Assembly (NCBI GenBank): GCA_019459525.1
Contig: JAIBEY010000084.1
Coordinates: 1-64,000 of the forward strand
From: Prolixibacteraceae bacterium
GTDB lineage: Bacteria > Bacteroidota > Bacteroidia > Bacteroidales > Prolixibacteraceae
Length of the DNA: 64,000 nt
Reading direction: 5' to 3'
The notes under the pieces were generated by a model. That model did not search any database. It was not told where the DNA came from and saw only the letters and a program-made list of their open reading frames with translations. Positions 35,797 to 43,695 of this stretch are shown here, piece after piece (the stretch's first letter is position 1; every line of letters begins with the position of its first letter). Position numbers and translations under genes: made by a program.

Positions 35797-37656
35797 ATGA
35801 AGGATCAGAACTTTAACTACATAGAAGACTTGACGAAGTACCAACGACAGAAGACTTCGTTGGTGCAGATATTAGGCGTATTGCTGGGCGATGGAAATCC
35901 AATCCGGATACAATCCATGACTGACACCGACACCAGCGATACTGAAGCGACTGTTGATCAAATCATTCGGATTATCAAATCCGGAGCCGATTTGGTTCGT
36001 GTTACCGTAAGAGGAGTTCCCGATGCTGAAAATCTAAAAAATATTAAACGAGAATTAGTCGCCCGTGGATTTGAAAATCCATTGGTTGCTGATATTCATT
36101 TTAACCCCCATTTAGGCGAAATTGCTGCCAAATATGTATCGAAAATTCGCATTAATCCCGGAAATTTCTACGATAGGCGAGCTAAATTCGAGCAGCATTT
36201 ATATACCGACGAAGAATACAAATCTGAACTTCAGAAAATAGAAGAACAATTCGTACCATTTCTTCAATTTCTGAAAGATACCAAAACCGCTCTGCGTATT
36301 GGAGCCAATCAAGGTTCGCTGTCTGACCGGATTATGAGTCGTTACGGCGATACTCCTGCCGGCATAGTGGAATCGGTGATGGAATTCCTGCGCATCTGTC
36401 AAAAACAGAATTTCCACAATGTGGTTATTTCCATCAAATCGAGTAATACGAGAACGATGGTTTATACCGTGCGTTTGCTGAATTATAAGATGCGTTTGGA
36501 GGAAATGAGCTATCCGCTTCATCTGGGCGTAACAGAAGCAGGAGAGGGTGAAGATGGTCGTATAAAATCGGCAGTTGGTATCGGCGCATTACTTGCCGAT
36601 GGAATTGGCGACACCATTCGGGTTTCGTTAACCGAAGCTCCGGAAAATGAAATTGCTGTGGCAAAAAAGCTGATCAGCCACATCGAAACATACAAAGGTC
36701 ACAAACCTATAAAAGCTCCGCTGTTTGCGCAGATTAACCCGTTTGAATACGAACGCCGGTCAACCAGGCCCGTATTGCGGATGGGCGATAAATTTTTGCC
36801 CATTGTAATGGCCGATTTGCGCGGAAGAACACTCTCCGAAATTCTGCCTCTGCGTGGAAAACAAATTCCGGAATACTTTTTCAACAACCACGAAGTGCTC
36901 GATTTGGAAGGAAATTCGTACCCGGTACTTACACTCGAAGAATATTTGTTTGGTGGATCGCACTGGGGACAAACCAAGTTTATCCGCACCAACAAGGAAG
37001 AGTTTGATCATTTCATGAACGAAAATCCCGAAATCATCACCAAGCTCAAACAAACCCGTAAAACGATTTTGATTCTGGAGAGTTTCAATAAAAATCCGTT
37101 TGCCGAGCTTCGCGCTTTCTTTATGACACTCGAATCGCACATCTGGAAAGTTCCGGTTGTGATCTTCCGGAAATATAACGAACGTTACCTTGAAAACCTT
37201 CAGATAAAGGCAGCGGCCGATCTTGGCGGATTGCTCATTGATGGTTATGGCGACGGACTTTGCATTACCAACGAACTCGATCAAACCACCTTTACCGACC
37301 TGAAAGATCTGAGTTTCTCTATCCTTCAGGCTAGCCGGATGCGTTTGACAAAAACAGAATTTATATCGTGCCCGGGCTGTGGACGAACCTTGTTCGATTT
37401 GCACGAAACCACCATTAAAATAAAAGCACATTTCAATCACCTCGATCACTTAAAAATTGGGGTAATGGGTTGTGTGGTTAATGGTCCCGGCGAAATGGGC
37501 GATGTGGATTATGGCTTTGTTGGCGCGGGTCCCGGAAATGTGAACCTTTACAAACGACAGGTGCTGATTAAACGGCATATTCCGTTTGAGCAGGCTGTTG
37601 AAGAACTCGAAGCCATTATTCGTGAAAACGGAGACTGGAAAGACCGTGAAGCCTAA
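35797..37656 (+). CDS. ispG: 4-hydroxy-3-methylbut-2-enyl-diphosphate synthase, long form
   Basis: 619 residues. IspG (GcpE) catalyses the penultimate step of the MEP isoprenoid pathway with a [4Fe-4S] cluster. N-terminal barrel motifs are IRIQSMTDTDTSDTEATVDQ and LVADIHFNPH. C-terminal cluster motifs are SCPGCGRT and MGCVVNGPGEMGD. A middle insert of over 200 residues (about 280-500) separates barrel and cluster domains, as in the long IspG of plants, Chlamydiae and Bacteroidota. It is the only MEP-pathway gene in the window. Confidence 0.96.
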   Translation: MKDQNFNYIEDLTKYQRQKTSLVQILGVLLGDGNPIRIQSMTDTDTSDTEATVDQIIRIIKSGADLVRVTVRGVPDAENLKNIKRELVARGFENPLVADIHFNPHLGEIAAKYVSKIRINPGNFYDRRAKFEQHLYTDEEYKSELQKIEEQFVPFLQFLKDTKTALRIGANQGSLSDRIMSRYGDTPAGIVESVMEFLRICQKQNFHNVVISIKSSNTRTMVYTVRLLNYKMRLEEMSYPLHLGVTEAGEGEDGRIKSAVGIGALLADGIGDTIRVSLTEAPENEIAVAKKLISHIETYKGHKPIKAPLFAQINPFEYERRSTRPVLRMGDKFLPIVMADLRGRTLSEILPLRGKQIPEYFFNNHEVLDLEGNSYPVLTLEEYLFGGSHWGQTKFIRTNKEEFDHFMNENPEIITKLKQTRKTILILESFNKNPFAELRAFFMTLESHIWKVPVVIFRKYNERYLENLQIKAAADLGGLLIDGYGDGLCITNELDQTTFTDLKDLSFSILQASRMRLTKTEFISCPGCGRTLFDLHETTIKIKAHFNHLDHLKIGVMGCVVNGPGEMGDVDYGFVGAGPGNVNLYKRQVLIKRHIPFEQAVEELEAIIRENGDWKDREA

Positions 37657-37684
37657 AAAAAGTTGACAGTTGCAGTTTCCAGTC

Positions 37685-38998
37685 TCAGTTATTCTTGATC
37701 AGTGTCGAGATTGCATAGAGTGGAACAATTTCGATGTTTCCGTCTCTTCCAAAATTTTCGATCGACGAACGGATTCCTCTTTTCAGGTTCTTTTCCTTCA
37801 TAAACAAGCGCATGCTTTGCATCTTTCCGCTATAGCCCGACTTAATTTCAACCGGGACAATTTCCGATCCCTGACGAATTACATAATCAACTTCGGCATT
37901 ACTTCCCCGTTCCTGCCGATGCCAATAAAAAAGCTGAGGCTTTTCGAGGATCGATGATGCTTTCATCAATTCCAATCCGGCATAAATCTCAGCCAAACAA
38001 CCCTTGTTCAACACATCCATTTCTTCAACAACCAGATATTCACGGATATTTAAACCCAAAATATGCTGAAAAATGCCCGTATCATACAGCAAAACCTTAA
38101 ATTTCTTCGGATCCATTTGCGCCCCAAGAGGAAATCCGTTGGCCGAAGTATGGTAAACCGGGTAAGCCAAACCTGCCATAAAAAGCAATTCGAGCGCTTC
38201 CTTTATTTGTGGAAGGCTAGCCTTTGCAACTACATTTGAATACACGAACTTGGCGCCTGCCTGTTCTACAATGCTGGCAAACACTTCGCGAATGCGGCTT
38301 TCAGGTACGCGCTTGTGGTACTTCGAAAAATCGTCGCGCATCGACAGCGATAAATCTGCAAGCACATTCAGCCCATTGAGTGTACTTTTGTTCTCAACCA
38401 CCTGCCTGACCACCTCGGGAAGCCCCCCGGTTAGTAAAAATTGTTGGAAAAGGTCGTTCAGCTTCCGGTGAAAAACCGGATCAATTGGATTTTCACATGA
38501 TGCCTGATCAATAATCTTCACGTATTGATCCATCTGATGAGCCAAAAGAAATTCATTGAACGACATCGGGTACATAAACATCGAACGAATGCGTCCTACG
38601 CCAAAAGAAGGAAGCTCGGTCAAGGCAAATTCAAGCAACGATCCGGCTGCAATCACATGCAACCCAGGTATATTTTCATAGAAGAACCTAAGCGAAGAGA
38701 TGGCTCTTGGACACTTCTGAATTTCGTCAAAAAACAATAAGGTCTGATTTTCATAAATTGGGACACCGTAGTATGACGATAACCTATCGATAATCCTCAC
38801 CGGATCAAGATTTTGAATAAAAAACTCAGCCACATCAGTGTCTTTTTCAAAATTTACCTCAACGAAGTTGGAAAAAGTTTTCCCAAGTTCGCGTACCACA
38901 TAAGTCTTTCCTACCTGGCGGGCACCACGTAACAAAAGAACCTTCCTGCTTGTGGATTCCTTCCAGTCGAGCAAATTTCTGAATATATTTCGCCTCAC
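37685..38998 (-). CDS. AAA-type ATPase with DUF4143 domain (copy 2)
   Basis: 437 residues starting at a GTG (38998). Walker A is GARQVGKTY (about residues 25-33), Walker B LLFFDEIQKCP, and the sensor HVIAAGSLLEFAL. The DUF4143 part ends with EVDYVIRQG and PVEIKSG, a PD-(D/E)XK-like D..ExK pattern. The role of the family is unknown. Copy 1 at 18730 is only distantly similar along its length. Like copy 1, this gene is preceded by its own repeat array (39033-39114), with an inverted half-copy next to the start codon (ACCTTGATTTT at 39000-39010). Confidence 0.9.
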   Translation of the reverse strand: MRRNIFRNLLDWKESTSRKVLLLRGARQVGKTYVVRELGKTFSNFVEVNFEKDTDVAEFFIQNLDPVRIIDRLSSYYGVPIYENQTLLFFDEIQKCPRAISSLRFFYENIPGLHVIAAGSLLEFALTELPSFGVGRIRSMFMYPMSFNEFLLAHQMDQYVKIIDQASCENPIDPVFHRKLNDLFQQFLLTGGLPEVVRQVVENKSTLNGLNVLADLSLSMRDDFSKYHKRVPESRIREVFASIVEQAGAKFVYSNVVAKASLPQIKEALELLFMAGLAYPVYHTSANGFPLGAQMDPKKFKVLLYDTGIFQHILGLNIREYLVVEEMDVLNKGCLAEIYAGLELMKASSILEKPQLFYWHRQERGSNAEVDYVIRQGSEIVPVEIKSGYSGKMQSMRLFMKEKNLKRGIRSSIENFGRDGNIEIVPLYAISTLIKNN

Positions 38999-39032
38999 TA
39001 CCTTGATTTTAAGCTAAAAACACCAATTTAAA

Positions 39033-39114
39033 CAAAAAGTCAAGGCAAATATACGTCATTTTCAACAAAAAGTCAAGGCAAATTCAAGCAATAAAAACCA
39101 AAAAGTCAAGGCAA
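39033..39114. repeat. Three repeats with a 33-bp period upstream of the second DUF4143 ATPase
   Basis: CAAAAAGTCAAGGCAA starts at 39033, 39066 and 39099, exactly 33 bp apart. The first two are identical for 18 bases. On the coding strand the unit reads TTGCCTTGACTTTTTG. The array fills the gap between the HAD gene stop and the ATPase start, where the ATPase promoter should be. It is not a CRISPR: units are too short, spacers are about 15-17 bp and AT-rich, and there are no cas genes. Confidence 0.9.
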
Positions 39115-39124
39115 GTTTATCAAA

Positions 39125-39754
39125 TTAAAGAAATTTCTGAAACACTTCTTCTATTTTTTGCCCTAGCTCCAACCAGTATCCCTTCAGCCCGCAACCAATG
39201 GCAGCTTCCACATTGGGTAGCGAATCGTCAATAAAAATAGACTCTTCAGGATTTATTCCAGAAAGTCGGATGATTTCCTGAAATGATTCGGGTGATGGTT
39301 TACGGCAACCAATTTCGTTGGAATAGAAGTCTATCTCAAAAAGTGATGAAACATCAAAACCATGTAGTTTTCGAAAATCGGCATGATATTGTTTGACATG
39401 AATGGCATTGGTATTGCTGAACAGATAGATTTTATAGTTATTCCGAAGATTTTTCACCAGTTCAACCCGGTTCGCCGGAAAATCGAGCAACATCGCTGTC
39501 CATGCGGTATCAATCTGATCATCTGTAACTTCTGCGGAAATTAACTGCCGGACACCATTTCGAAATTCTTCCGGAGTAACTTTACCTTGTTCCATCAGGT
39601 AAAAAATGTCGTGATCGTACGAAAGACCTTTATCTCCAATAAGTTGCTCCATGCCAAGCCTGCCAAAGGCTTCAATGGTTTTTTTAGGATCAATATTCAG
39701 TAAAACACCACCCAGATCGAAAATGATATTTTTTACTCCATTCAGGATTTCCAT
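39125..39754 (-). CDS. HAD-superfamily hydrolase
   Basis: About 209 residues from the ATG at 39754. HAD motifs are IIFDLGGVLL (motif I, nucleophile Asp), YLFSNTNAIH (motif II), the Lys in GCRKPSPESF (motif III) and IFIDDSLPNVEAA (motif IV). The cap insert between I and II is helical, as in YihX-type sugar phosphatases. Substrate unknown. It is divergent from the mtnA operon and could be linked to it, but this is only position. A TTG at 39778 is a less likely start. Confidence 0.85.
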   Translation of the reverse strand: MEILNGVKNIIFDLGGVLLNIDPKKTIEAFGRLGMEQLIGDKGLSYDHDIFYLMEQGKVTPEEFRNGVRQLISAEVTDDQIDTAWTAMLLDFPANRVELVKNLRNNYKIYLFSNTNAIHVKQYHADFRKLHGFDVSSLFEIDFYSNEIGCRKPSPESFQEIIRLSGINPEESIFIDDSLPNVEAAIGCGLKGYWLELGQKIEEVFQKFL

Positions 39755-39845
39755 AAAGTCAGATTTGTGAGACCACAAAAGTCATAAAAAATCCGGAAAA
39801 TGAAAGGAACACGAATGTTATGAGTAGTTTAAATGATTGGATATT

Positions 39846-39853
39846 TATCTTTG
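39846..39853 (+). promoter_or_regulatory. -7 box of the mtnA operon
   Basis: TATCTTTG matches TAnnTTTG exactly, 22 bp before the ATG of mtnA. A -33 box at the right distance is weak. Confidence 0.4.
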
Positions 39854-39875
39854 GGTATCAAAAAAATGTACAATC

Positions 39876-40970
39876 ATGGGTAATCCGCAAACTATATGGT
39901 TTAACCACCAGAAAAATAGTGTAGAAACGATTGATCAGCGTCACCTGCCGTTTCTGAATCTGATTTATGAAATTGACACATTGGAAGAAGCCCGGTTCGC
40001 CATTACTGAAATGGTGGTGCGAGGCGCTCCGCTCATTGGTGTTACCGCAGCATACGGAATGTATCTGGCAGCCTGCAACTTCTCCGGAAATGATTTCAGA
40101 GCCGAAATGAAACGCGCTGCCGAATGGTTAAAATCATCGCGACCAACTGCAGTAAATTTGGCTTTTGCGGTTGATGAAGCGCTTTCTGTCGTTTCGGACC
40201 AACGTAGCATTTTACAGAATACTCAACTTTTACTTGAATATGCTGAATCGCTAAAGCAGCGCGAAATTGAATTCAGCAAACAAATTGGAATGCATGGGTT
40301 CGGACTAATAAAAGCGATCAGCAAAGCAAAGAATGGTGAGCCGGTTCAAATCCTCACACACTGCAATGCCGGGCGATTGGCTTGTGTGGAACTGGGAACT
40401 GCCACCGCTCCCATTTATCTGGCACACGAAGCCGGCATTCCGGTTCACGTCTGGGTTGACGAAACCCGTCCACGCAATCAGGGCGCCAGATTAACTGCAT
40501 GGGAACTGGGTGAAGCCGATATTCCGCATACGGTGATTCCTGATAATACCGGAGGTCACTTGATGCAGCATCAAATGGTCGATCTGGTTATTGTTGGAAG
40601 CGACCGAACGACCATGAACTGTGATGTAGCCAATAAAATAGGAACGTACCTGAAAGCATTGGCCGCTGCCGACAACGGTGTTCCGTTTTATGTGGCGCTG
40701 CCTTCAACCACCATCGACTGGACTATAAATGACGGCATTACTGAAATTCCCATTGAGCAACGCAATGCGAGCGAAGTTTCGATGATGGAAGGAAAATTGG
40801 GTGATGAAATCTATGAATTCCAAATACTTCCGGAGAAAAGTCCGGTAGCCAATTACGGATTTGATGTAACTCCTGCAAGGCTGGTTACCGGGCTAATTAC
40901 AGAGCGAGGCATTTGCAAAGCTACACGCGAGGGTATTTTAAGTTTATTCCCTGAAAAAAGTAAAAAATGA
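39876..40970 (+). CDS. mtnA: Methylthioribose-1-phosphate isomerase
   Basis: About 364 residues. MtnA isomerises 5-methylthioribose 1-phosphate to methylthioribulose 1-phosphate. Family marks are EMVVRGAPLIGVTAAYG, LTHCNAGRLA (catalytic Cys), VWVDETRPRNQGARLTAWEL, and VGSDRTTMNCDVANKIGTY with the catalytic Asp. The ATG at 39876 is chosen over an upstream TTG at 39837 because conserved sequence starts there. Its stop overlaps the next start by 4 bp. Confidence 0.95.
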   Translation: MGNPQTIWFNHQKNSVETIDQRHLPFLNLIYEIDTLEEARFAITEMVVRGAPLIGVTAAYGMYLAACNFSGNDFRAEMKRAAEWLKSSRPTAVNLAFAVDEALSVVSDQRSILQNTQLLLEYAESLKQREIEFSKQIGMHGFGLIKAISKAKNGEPVQILTHCNAGRLACVELGTATAPIYLAHEAGIPVHVWVDETRPRNQGARLTAWELGEADIPHTVIPDNTGGHLMQHQMVDLVIVGSDRTTMNCDVANKIGTYLKALAAADNGVPFYVALPSTTIDWTINDGITEIPIEQRNASEVSMMEGKLGDEIYEFQILPEKSPVANYGFDVTPARLVTGLITERGICKATREGILSLFPEKSKK

Positions 40971-41572
40971 CAGAAGGATACATCAAATTTAATTGCAACT
41001 GGGAGCAAAAAGAAATCCAGATTCAGGATGAAATTTTCGTACAACTCGAAGCTGCAAGAACCCAACTTTATGAATTAGGGTTAATTGGCATGTACCCTGA
41101 CGGAATCGGATTCGGGAATATCTCAGTCAAATCTGCCGGAAGCTCATCATTCATCATCACTGGAAGTGCAACAGGCCAATTCGCTAAACTCGAACCAAAG
41201 CATTTTGCACTCGTTACCGACTACAATTTCACCCTGAACACCATTTCATGCACAGGCCAAACAAAAGCATCGGCTGAAAGCCTCAGTCATGCCGCCATTT
41301 ACGAAACATTTCCTGAAGTCGGCGCTGTTGTTCATGTTCACAGCCTTTCGTTATGGGAAAAACTATTGAATATTCTTCCAACTACTTCTGCAGAAATTGA
41401 GTACGGAACTCCTGAAATGGCCAGAGCAATCCGGGAGCTAATTTCAGAGATGAAATCTGATGAAAAAGTGATTGTGATGGGTGGGCACCGCGAAGGAATT
41501 CTTGCATTTGGCCAAAATCTGGAAGAAGCAACATCTGAAATTATCAAAATCTATAATCGACTATCAAAATGA
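40967..41572 (+). CDS. Class II aldolase/adducin-family protein in the MTA salvage operon
   Basis: 201 residues of the class II aldolase fold. VVHVHS gives two of the zinc His, GGHREG the third, and AESLSH places a Glu where FucA has its catalytic Glu73. It overlaps mtnA and mtnP by 4 bp each, so it should act on methylthioribulose 1-phosphate. Two reactions are possible. One is cleavage to DHAP and (methylthio)acetaldehyde, as in the DHAP shunt known from Rhodospirillum and some E. coli. The other is dehydration, as by MtnB of the same superfamily. None of the other genes for the classical route (mtnC, mtnD, mtnE, mtnK) is in the operon, which favours the aldolase, but this is inference. Confidence 0.8.
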   Translation: MTEGYIKFNCNWEQKEIQIQDEIFVQLEAARTQLYELGLIGMYPDGIGFGNISVKSAGSSSFIITGSATGQFAKLEPKHFALVTDYNFTLNTISCTGQTKASAESLSHAAIYETFPEVGAVVHVHSLSLWEKLLNILPTTSAEIEYGTPEMARAIRELISEMKSDEKVIVMGGHREGILAFGQNLEEATSEIIKIYNRLSK

Positions 41573-42315
41573 CAAAAATTGCCATCATCGGCGGCTCTGG
41601 ACTCGAAAACCCTGCGATTCTGAAAAATGCTACAGAACTAAAAATTGAGACTCCTTACGGACCAACCACCTCCGATTTTAAATGCGGAATAATCAACGGT
41701 CACGAAGTAGCCATCCTTTCCAGGCACGGACGCCAGCACACCATTCCGCCCACGCAGGTAAATAACCGCGCCAACATTTGGGCCATTCGCGAAATAGGAT
41801 GCACACATATTCTGGCAACTACGGCCTGTGGAAGTCTGCGTCAGGAAATTGGACGTGGCGACTTTGTGGTACTCGATCAGTTCATCGATTTTACCCGCCA
41901 CCGGCCAATTACTTTTTTCGAAGTATTTGAGCCCCGCGAAATGAGACACACTCCAATGGCCGATCCGTTTGATAGCTATTTACGGACAAAAATCATTGAA
42001 ACAGCCCGTGAACTGAGCATGAATATTTTTGAGACCGGAACTGTGATTACCATCGAAGGACCCCGTTTCTCTACCCGTGCTGAGTCGAACATGTTCCGCA
42101 TTTGGGGAGCTGACGTGATCAATATGTCCACAGCTCCGGAAGCCATTTTAGCAAACGAACTGGGAATTCCTTATGCAGCCATTGCCATGAGTACCGATTA
42201 CGACTGCTGGAAAACCGATGAAGCCCCGGTAACCTGGGGAGATGTGCTTAAAGTTTTCAACCAGAATGTCAGCCACGTAATTGATTTACTGGTTCATACC
42301 ATTGAAAAGATTTAA
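41569..42315 (+). CDS. mtnP: S-methyl-5'-thioadenosine phosphorylase
   Basis: 248 residues of the MTA/purine nucleoside phosphorylase family. Marks are IIGGSGLENP, LSRHGRQHTIPP, ATTACGSLR, TIEGPRFSTRAESNMFR and IAMSTDYDCW. The STDYD Asp and the GPRFSTRAES block are typical of MTA phosphorylases. It would release adenine and methylthioribose 1-phosphate, the substrate of MtnA. As the last gene of mtnA-aldolase-mtnP it encodes the first step of the pathway. Inosine or guanosine as alternative substrates cannot be excluded. Confidence 0.92.
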   Translation: MTKIAIIGGSGLENPAILKNATELKIETPYGPTTSDFKCGIINGHEVAILSRHGRQHTIPPTQVNNRANIWAIREIGCTHILATTACGSLRQEIGRGDFVVLDQFIDFTRHRPITFFEVFEPREMRHTPMADPFDSYLRTKIIETARELSMNIFETGTVITIEGPRFSTRAESNMFRIWGADVINMSTAPEAILANELGIPYAAIAMSTDYDCWKTDEAPVTWGDVLKVFNQNVSHVIDLLVHTIEKI

Positions 42316-42382
42316 TTTTCCGATCGGAATCTGAAAAAAATATTTTTTTCTTGAGAAATTGACTGCAAAAGTTCAGCTTTTT

Positions 42383-42396
42383 GGCACATGTTTTGT
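42383..42396 (+). promoter_or_regulatory. Candidate sigma-54 promoter
   Basis: TTGGCACATGTTTTGT has GG at 42383-42384 and GT at 42395-42396, separated by 10 nt. Apart from GT in place of GC at -12 it matches the -24/-12 pattern TGGCAC-N5-TTGC. The next terminator is about 150 bp downstream. Confidence 0.45.
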
Positions 42397-42407
42397 AAAA
42401 GAGAAAG

Positions 42408-42550
42408 CATATAAGTTGTATCAAAGCCATGAACAATTTTTAATTCGATCGGTCAATTTAGAAGGGTAAGAGAGAAAAGGTTTTTTTAGGTTGACCCGAT
42501 GATATACATCAATGATAAATGCCATTCCGGAATTTTCGGAGTGGCTTTTT
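42408..42550 (+). ncRNA. Candidate small RNA between mtnP and the HU/SPOR gene
   Basis: A transcript from the sigma-54-like promoter would start near 42408 and end at the terminator at 42521-42550, about 140 nt. It has no ORF of note (the ATG at 42430 gives four codons). ATCGGTCAA (42448-42456) can pair with TTGACCCGAT (42491-42500) with one bulge, enclosing a purine-rich loop (GAAGGGTAAGAGAGAAAAGG). The stem, terminator and promoter suggest an RNA gene. The alternative is the long 3' end of the mtnA operon. Confidence 0.4.
42521..42550 (+). terminator. Terminator of the mtn operon or candidate small RNA
   Basis: GCCATTCCG (42521-42529) pairs with CGGAGTGGC (42537-42545) with one G-U, followed by TTTTT. 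Confidence 0.8.
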
Positions 42551-42581
42551 CATTTTAGCCCCTTTCCGGATCTCCAATAAT

Positions 42582-42607
42582 AAAAAAAGCCCCTTTCGGA
42601 GCTTTCA
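42582..42607 (-). terminator. Terminator of the HU/SPOR gene
   Basis: On the minus strand AAAGCTCC, a GAAA loop and GGGGCTTT are followed by a T run, just after the stop at 42614. Confidence 0.65.
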
Positions 42608-42613
42608 GTACTA

Positions 42614-43528
42614 TTATTCGTTGGTATGAATCCAAACACCCGATTGTGGACTTTGGTACAGAATGGTGTTGAGTTCCTTCTGAGCCTCTGCGATACTCGT
42701 AAAACCTTTCATCGCCACGCGGTGCAGTCCTTTGAAAACACCTAAATTCTTTCCGGAGTAGCCTTGTTCGCTTAATTGCTGAAGATATTTATTGGCATTT
42801 GCTTCGCTTTTAAAACTTCCGCCAATAATGTAATACTTAAATTCTTCTACAGATGCGGGAGTGGCTTCAACATTAAACTCAGCTACATTTTCTTCCTGAG
42901 TCTGAACGGAGGCAACCGGAGCGCTCTGGGTAATCGCTTCCCACAAACCCATATCCGACTTCGACAGGTATTCTTTGTTGTTCTTCATCGGAATCAACGC
43001 CATAGCGATCAACAGCGGAACAGCTACCACGAGCTTTTGCAATTTACGTTTCTGGAAAATAACCGGAACCGGTTCTTTGTATTCAACTTTAAATGCCGGC
43101 TTCGGCATTTGGCGCTGATAAAGCTTTTCGTAAGAGAAATTCTGCAAGCCGTATGATTCAACCAACAGGTTTTGTTTCAATTGTGGTTCGAATTGCAGAT
43201 TCTCGTGCGAATCGTAATGCAAATATCCAACGCCATCGAAATAAACATTGCGGTTTCTCTCCAGATTAAGCTGGGTTTCTTCTACAAAATTTTCGAGCTT
43301 TTGCTTTGCTTCGAAGTAATTAATTCCTTCGCTATCCGAAATGTAGGTAATAAGCAATCCATCGTTGGAAATCAGTTTGTTGTTAAAAGCGATTTCTTTC
43401 GTCGGCGGGAAAAATTGATTATTCTCAATCGTAGCAGGCTTATAATTGGCTACAAATCCGCCAAATTCCGGAATGATTACACAATCATTCAGCAACAACA
43501 ACTCTTTTATGTATTGATTAATCTCCAC
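42614..43528 (-). CDS. HU-CCDC81-type and SPOR-domain membrane protein
   Basis: 304 residues. The N-terminal 130 residues have the two bacterial HU-CCDC81 modules (IKELLLLNDCVIIPEFGGFV, VYFDGVGYLHYDSHENLQF). A single membrane helix follows at about 168-187 (KLVVAVPLLIAMALIPM), then a linker and a C-terminal SPOR domain (YYIIGGSFKSEANANKYLQQ). SPOR binds denuded peptidoglycan glycans, often at division sites. The cytoplasmic N-terminal domain could bind DNA or protein. This arrangement is common in Bacteroidota and poorly characterised. Confidence 0.85.
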   Translation of the reverse strand: MEINQYIKELLLLNDCVIIPEFGGFVANYKPATIENNQFFPPTKEIAFNNKLISNDGLLITYISDSEGINYFEAKQKLENFVEETQLNLERNRNVYFDGVGYLHYDSHENLQFEPQLKQNLLVESYGLQNFSYEKLYQRQMPKPAFKVEYKEPVPVIFQKRKLQKLVVAVPLLIAMALIPMKNNKEYLSKSDMGLWEAITQSAPVASVQTQEENVAEFNVEATPASVEEFKYYIIGGSFKSEANANKYLQQLSEQGYSGKNLGVFKGLHRVAMKGFTSIAEAQKELNTILYQSPQSGVWIHTNE

Positions 43529-43660
43529 GCTTTACTTGTTTAAACAGTCAAAAGTAAGAAAAAATGACATTGCTTCAAGACAAAGTTTTCAACAATAGCC
43601 CAACAATTATAGTAAACAAAACTTAACGCCAAGGTAGATAATTGCTATGCAGATAATTCC

Positions 43661-43668
43661 TAAATTTG
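43661..43668 (+). promoter_or_regulatory. -7 box of galE
   Basis: TAAATTTG matches TAnnTTTG exactly, 28 bp before the ATG. TTG at 43642-43644 is 16 nt upstream, shorter than ideal. Confidence 0.4.
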
Positions 43669-43695
43669 TCGCTCAACATAAATACAACTTAACAA

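Noticed and set aside
39033..39114. CRISPR-like array of three repeats
   Set aside because: Units are 16-18 bp, spacers about 15-17 bp and AT-rich, and no cas genes are present; it is better read as an operator-like array of the DUF4143 gene.
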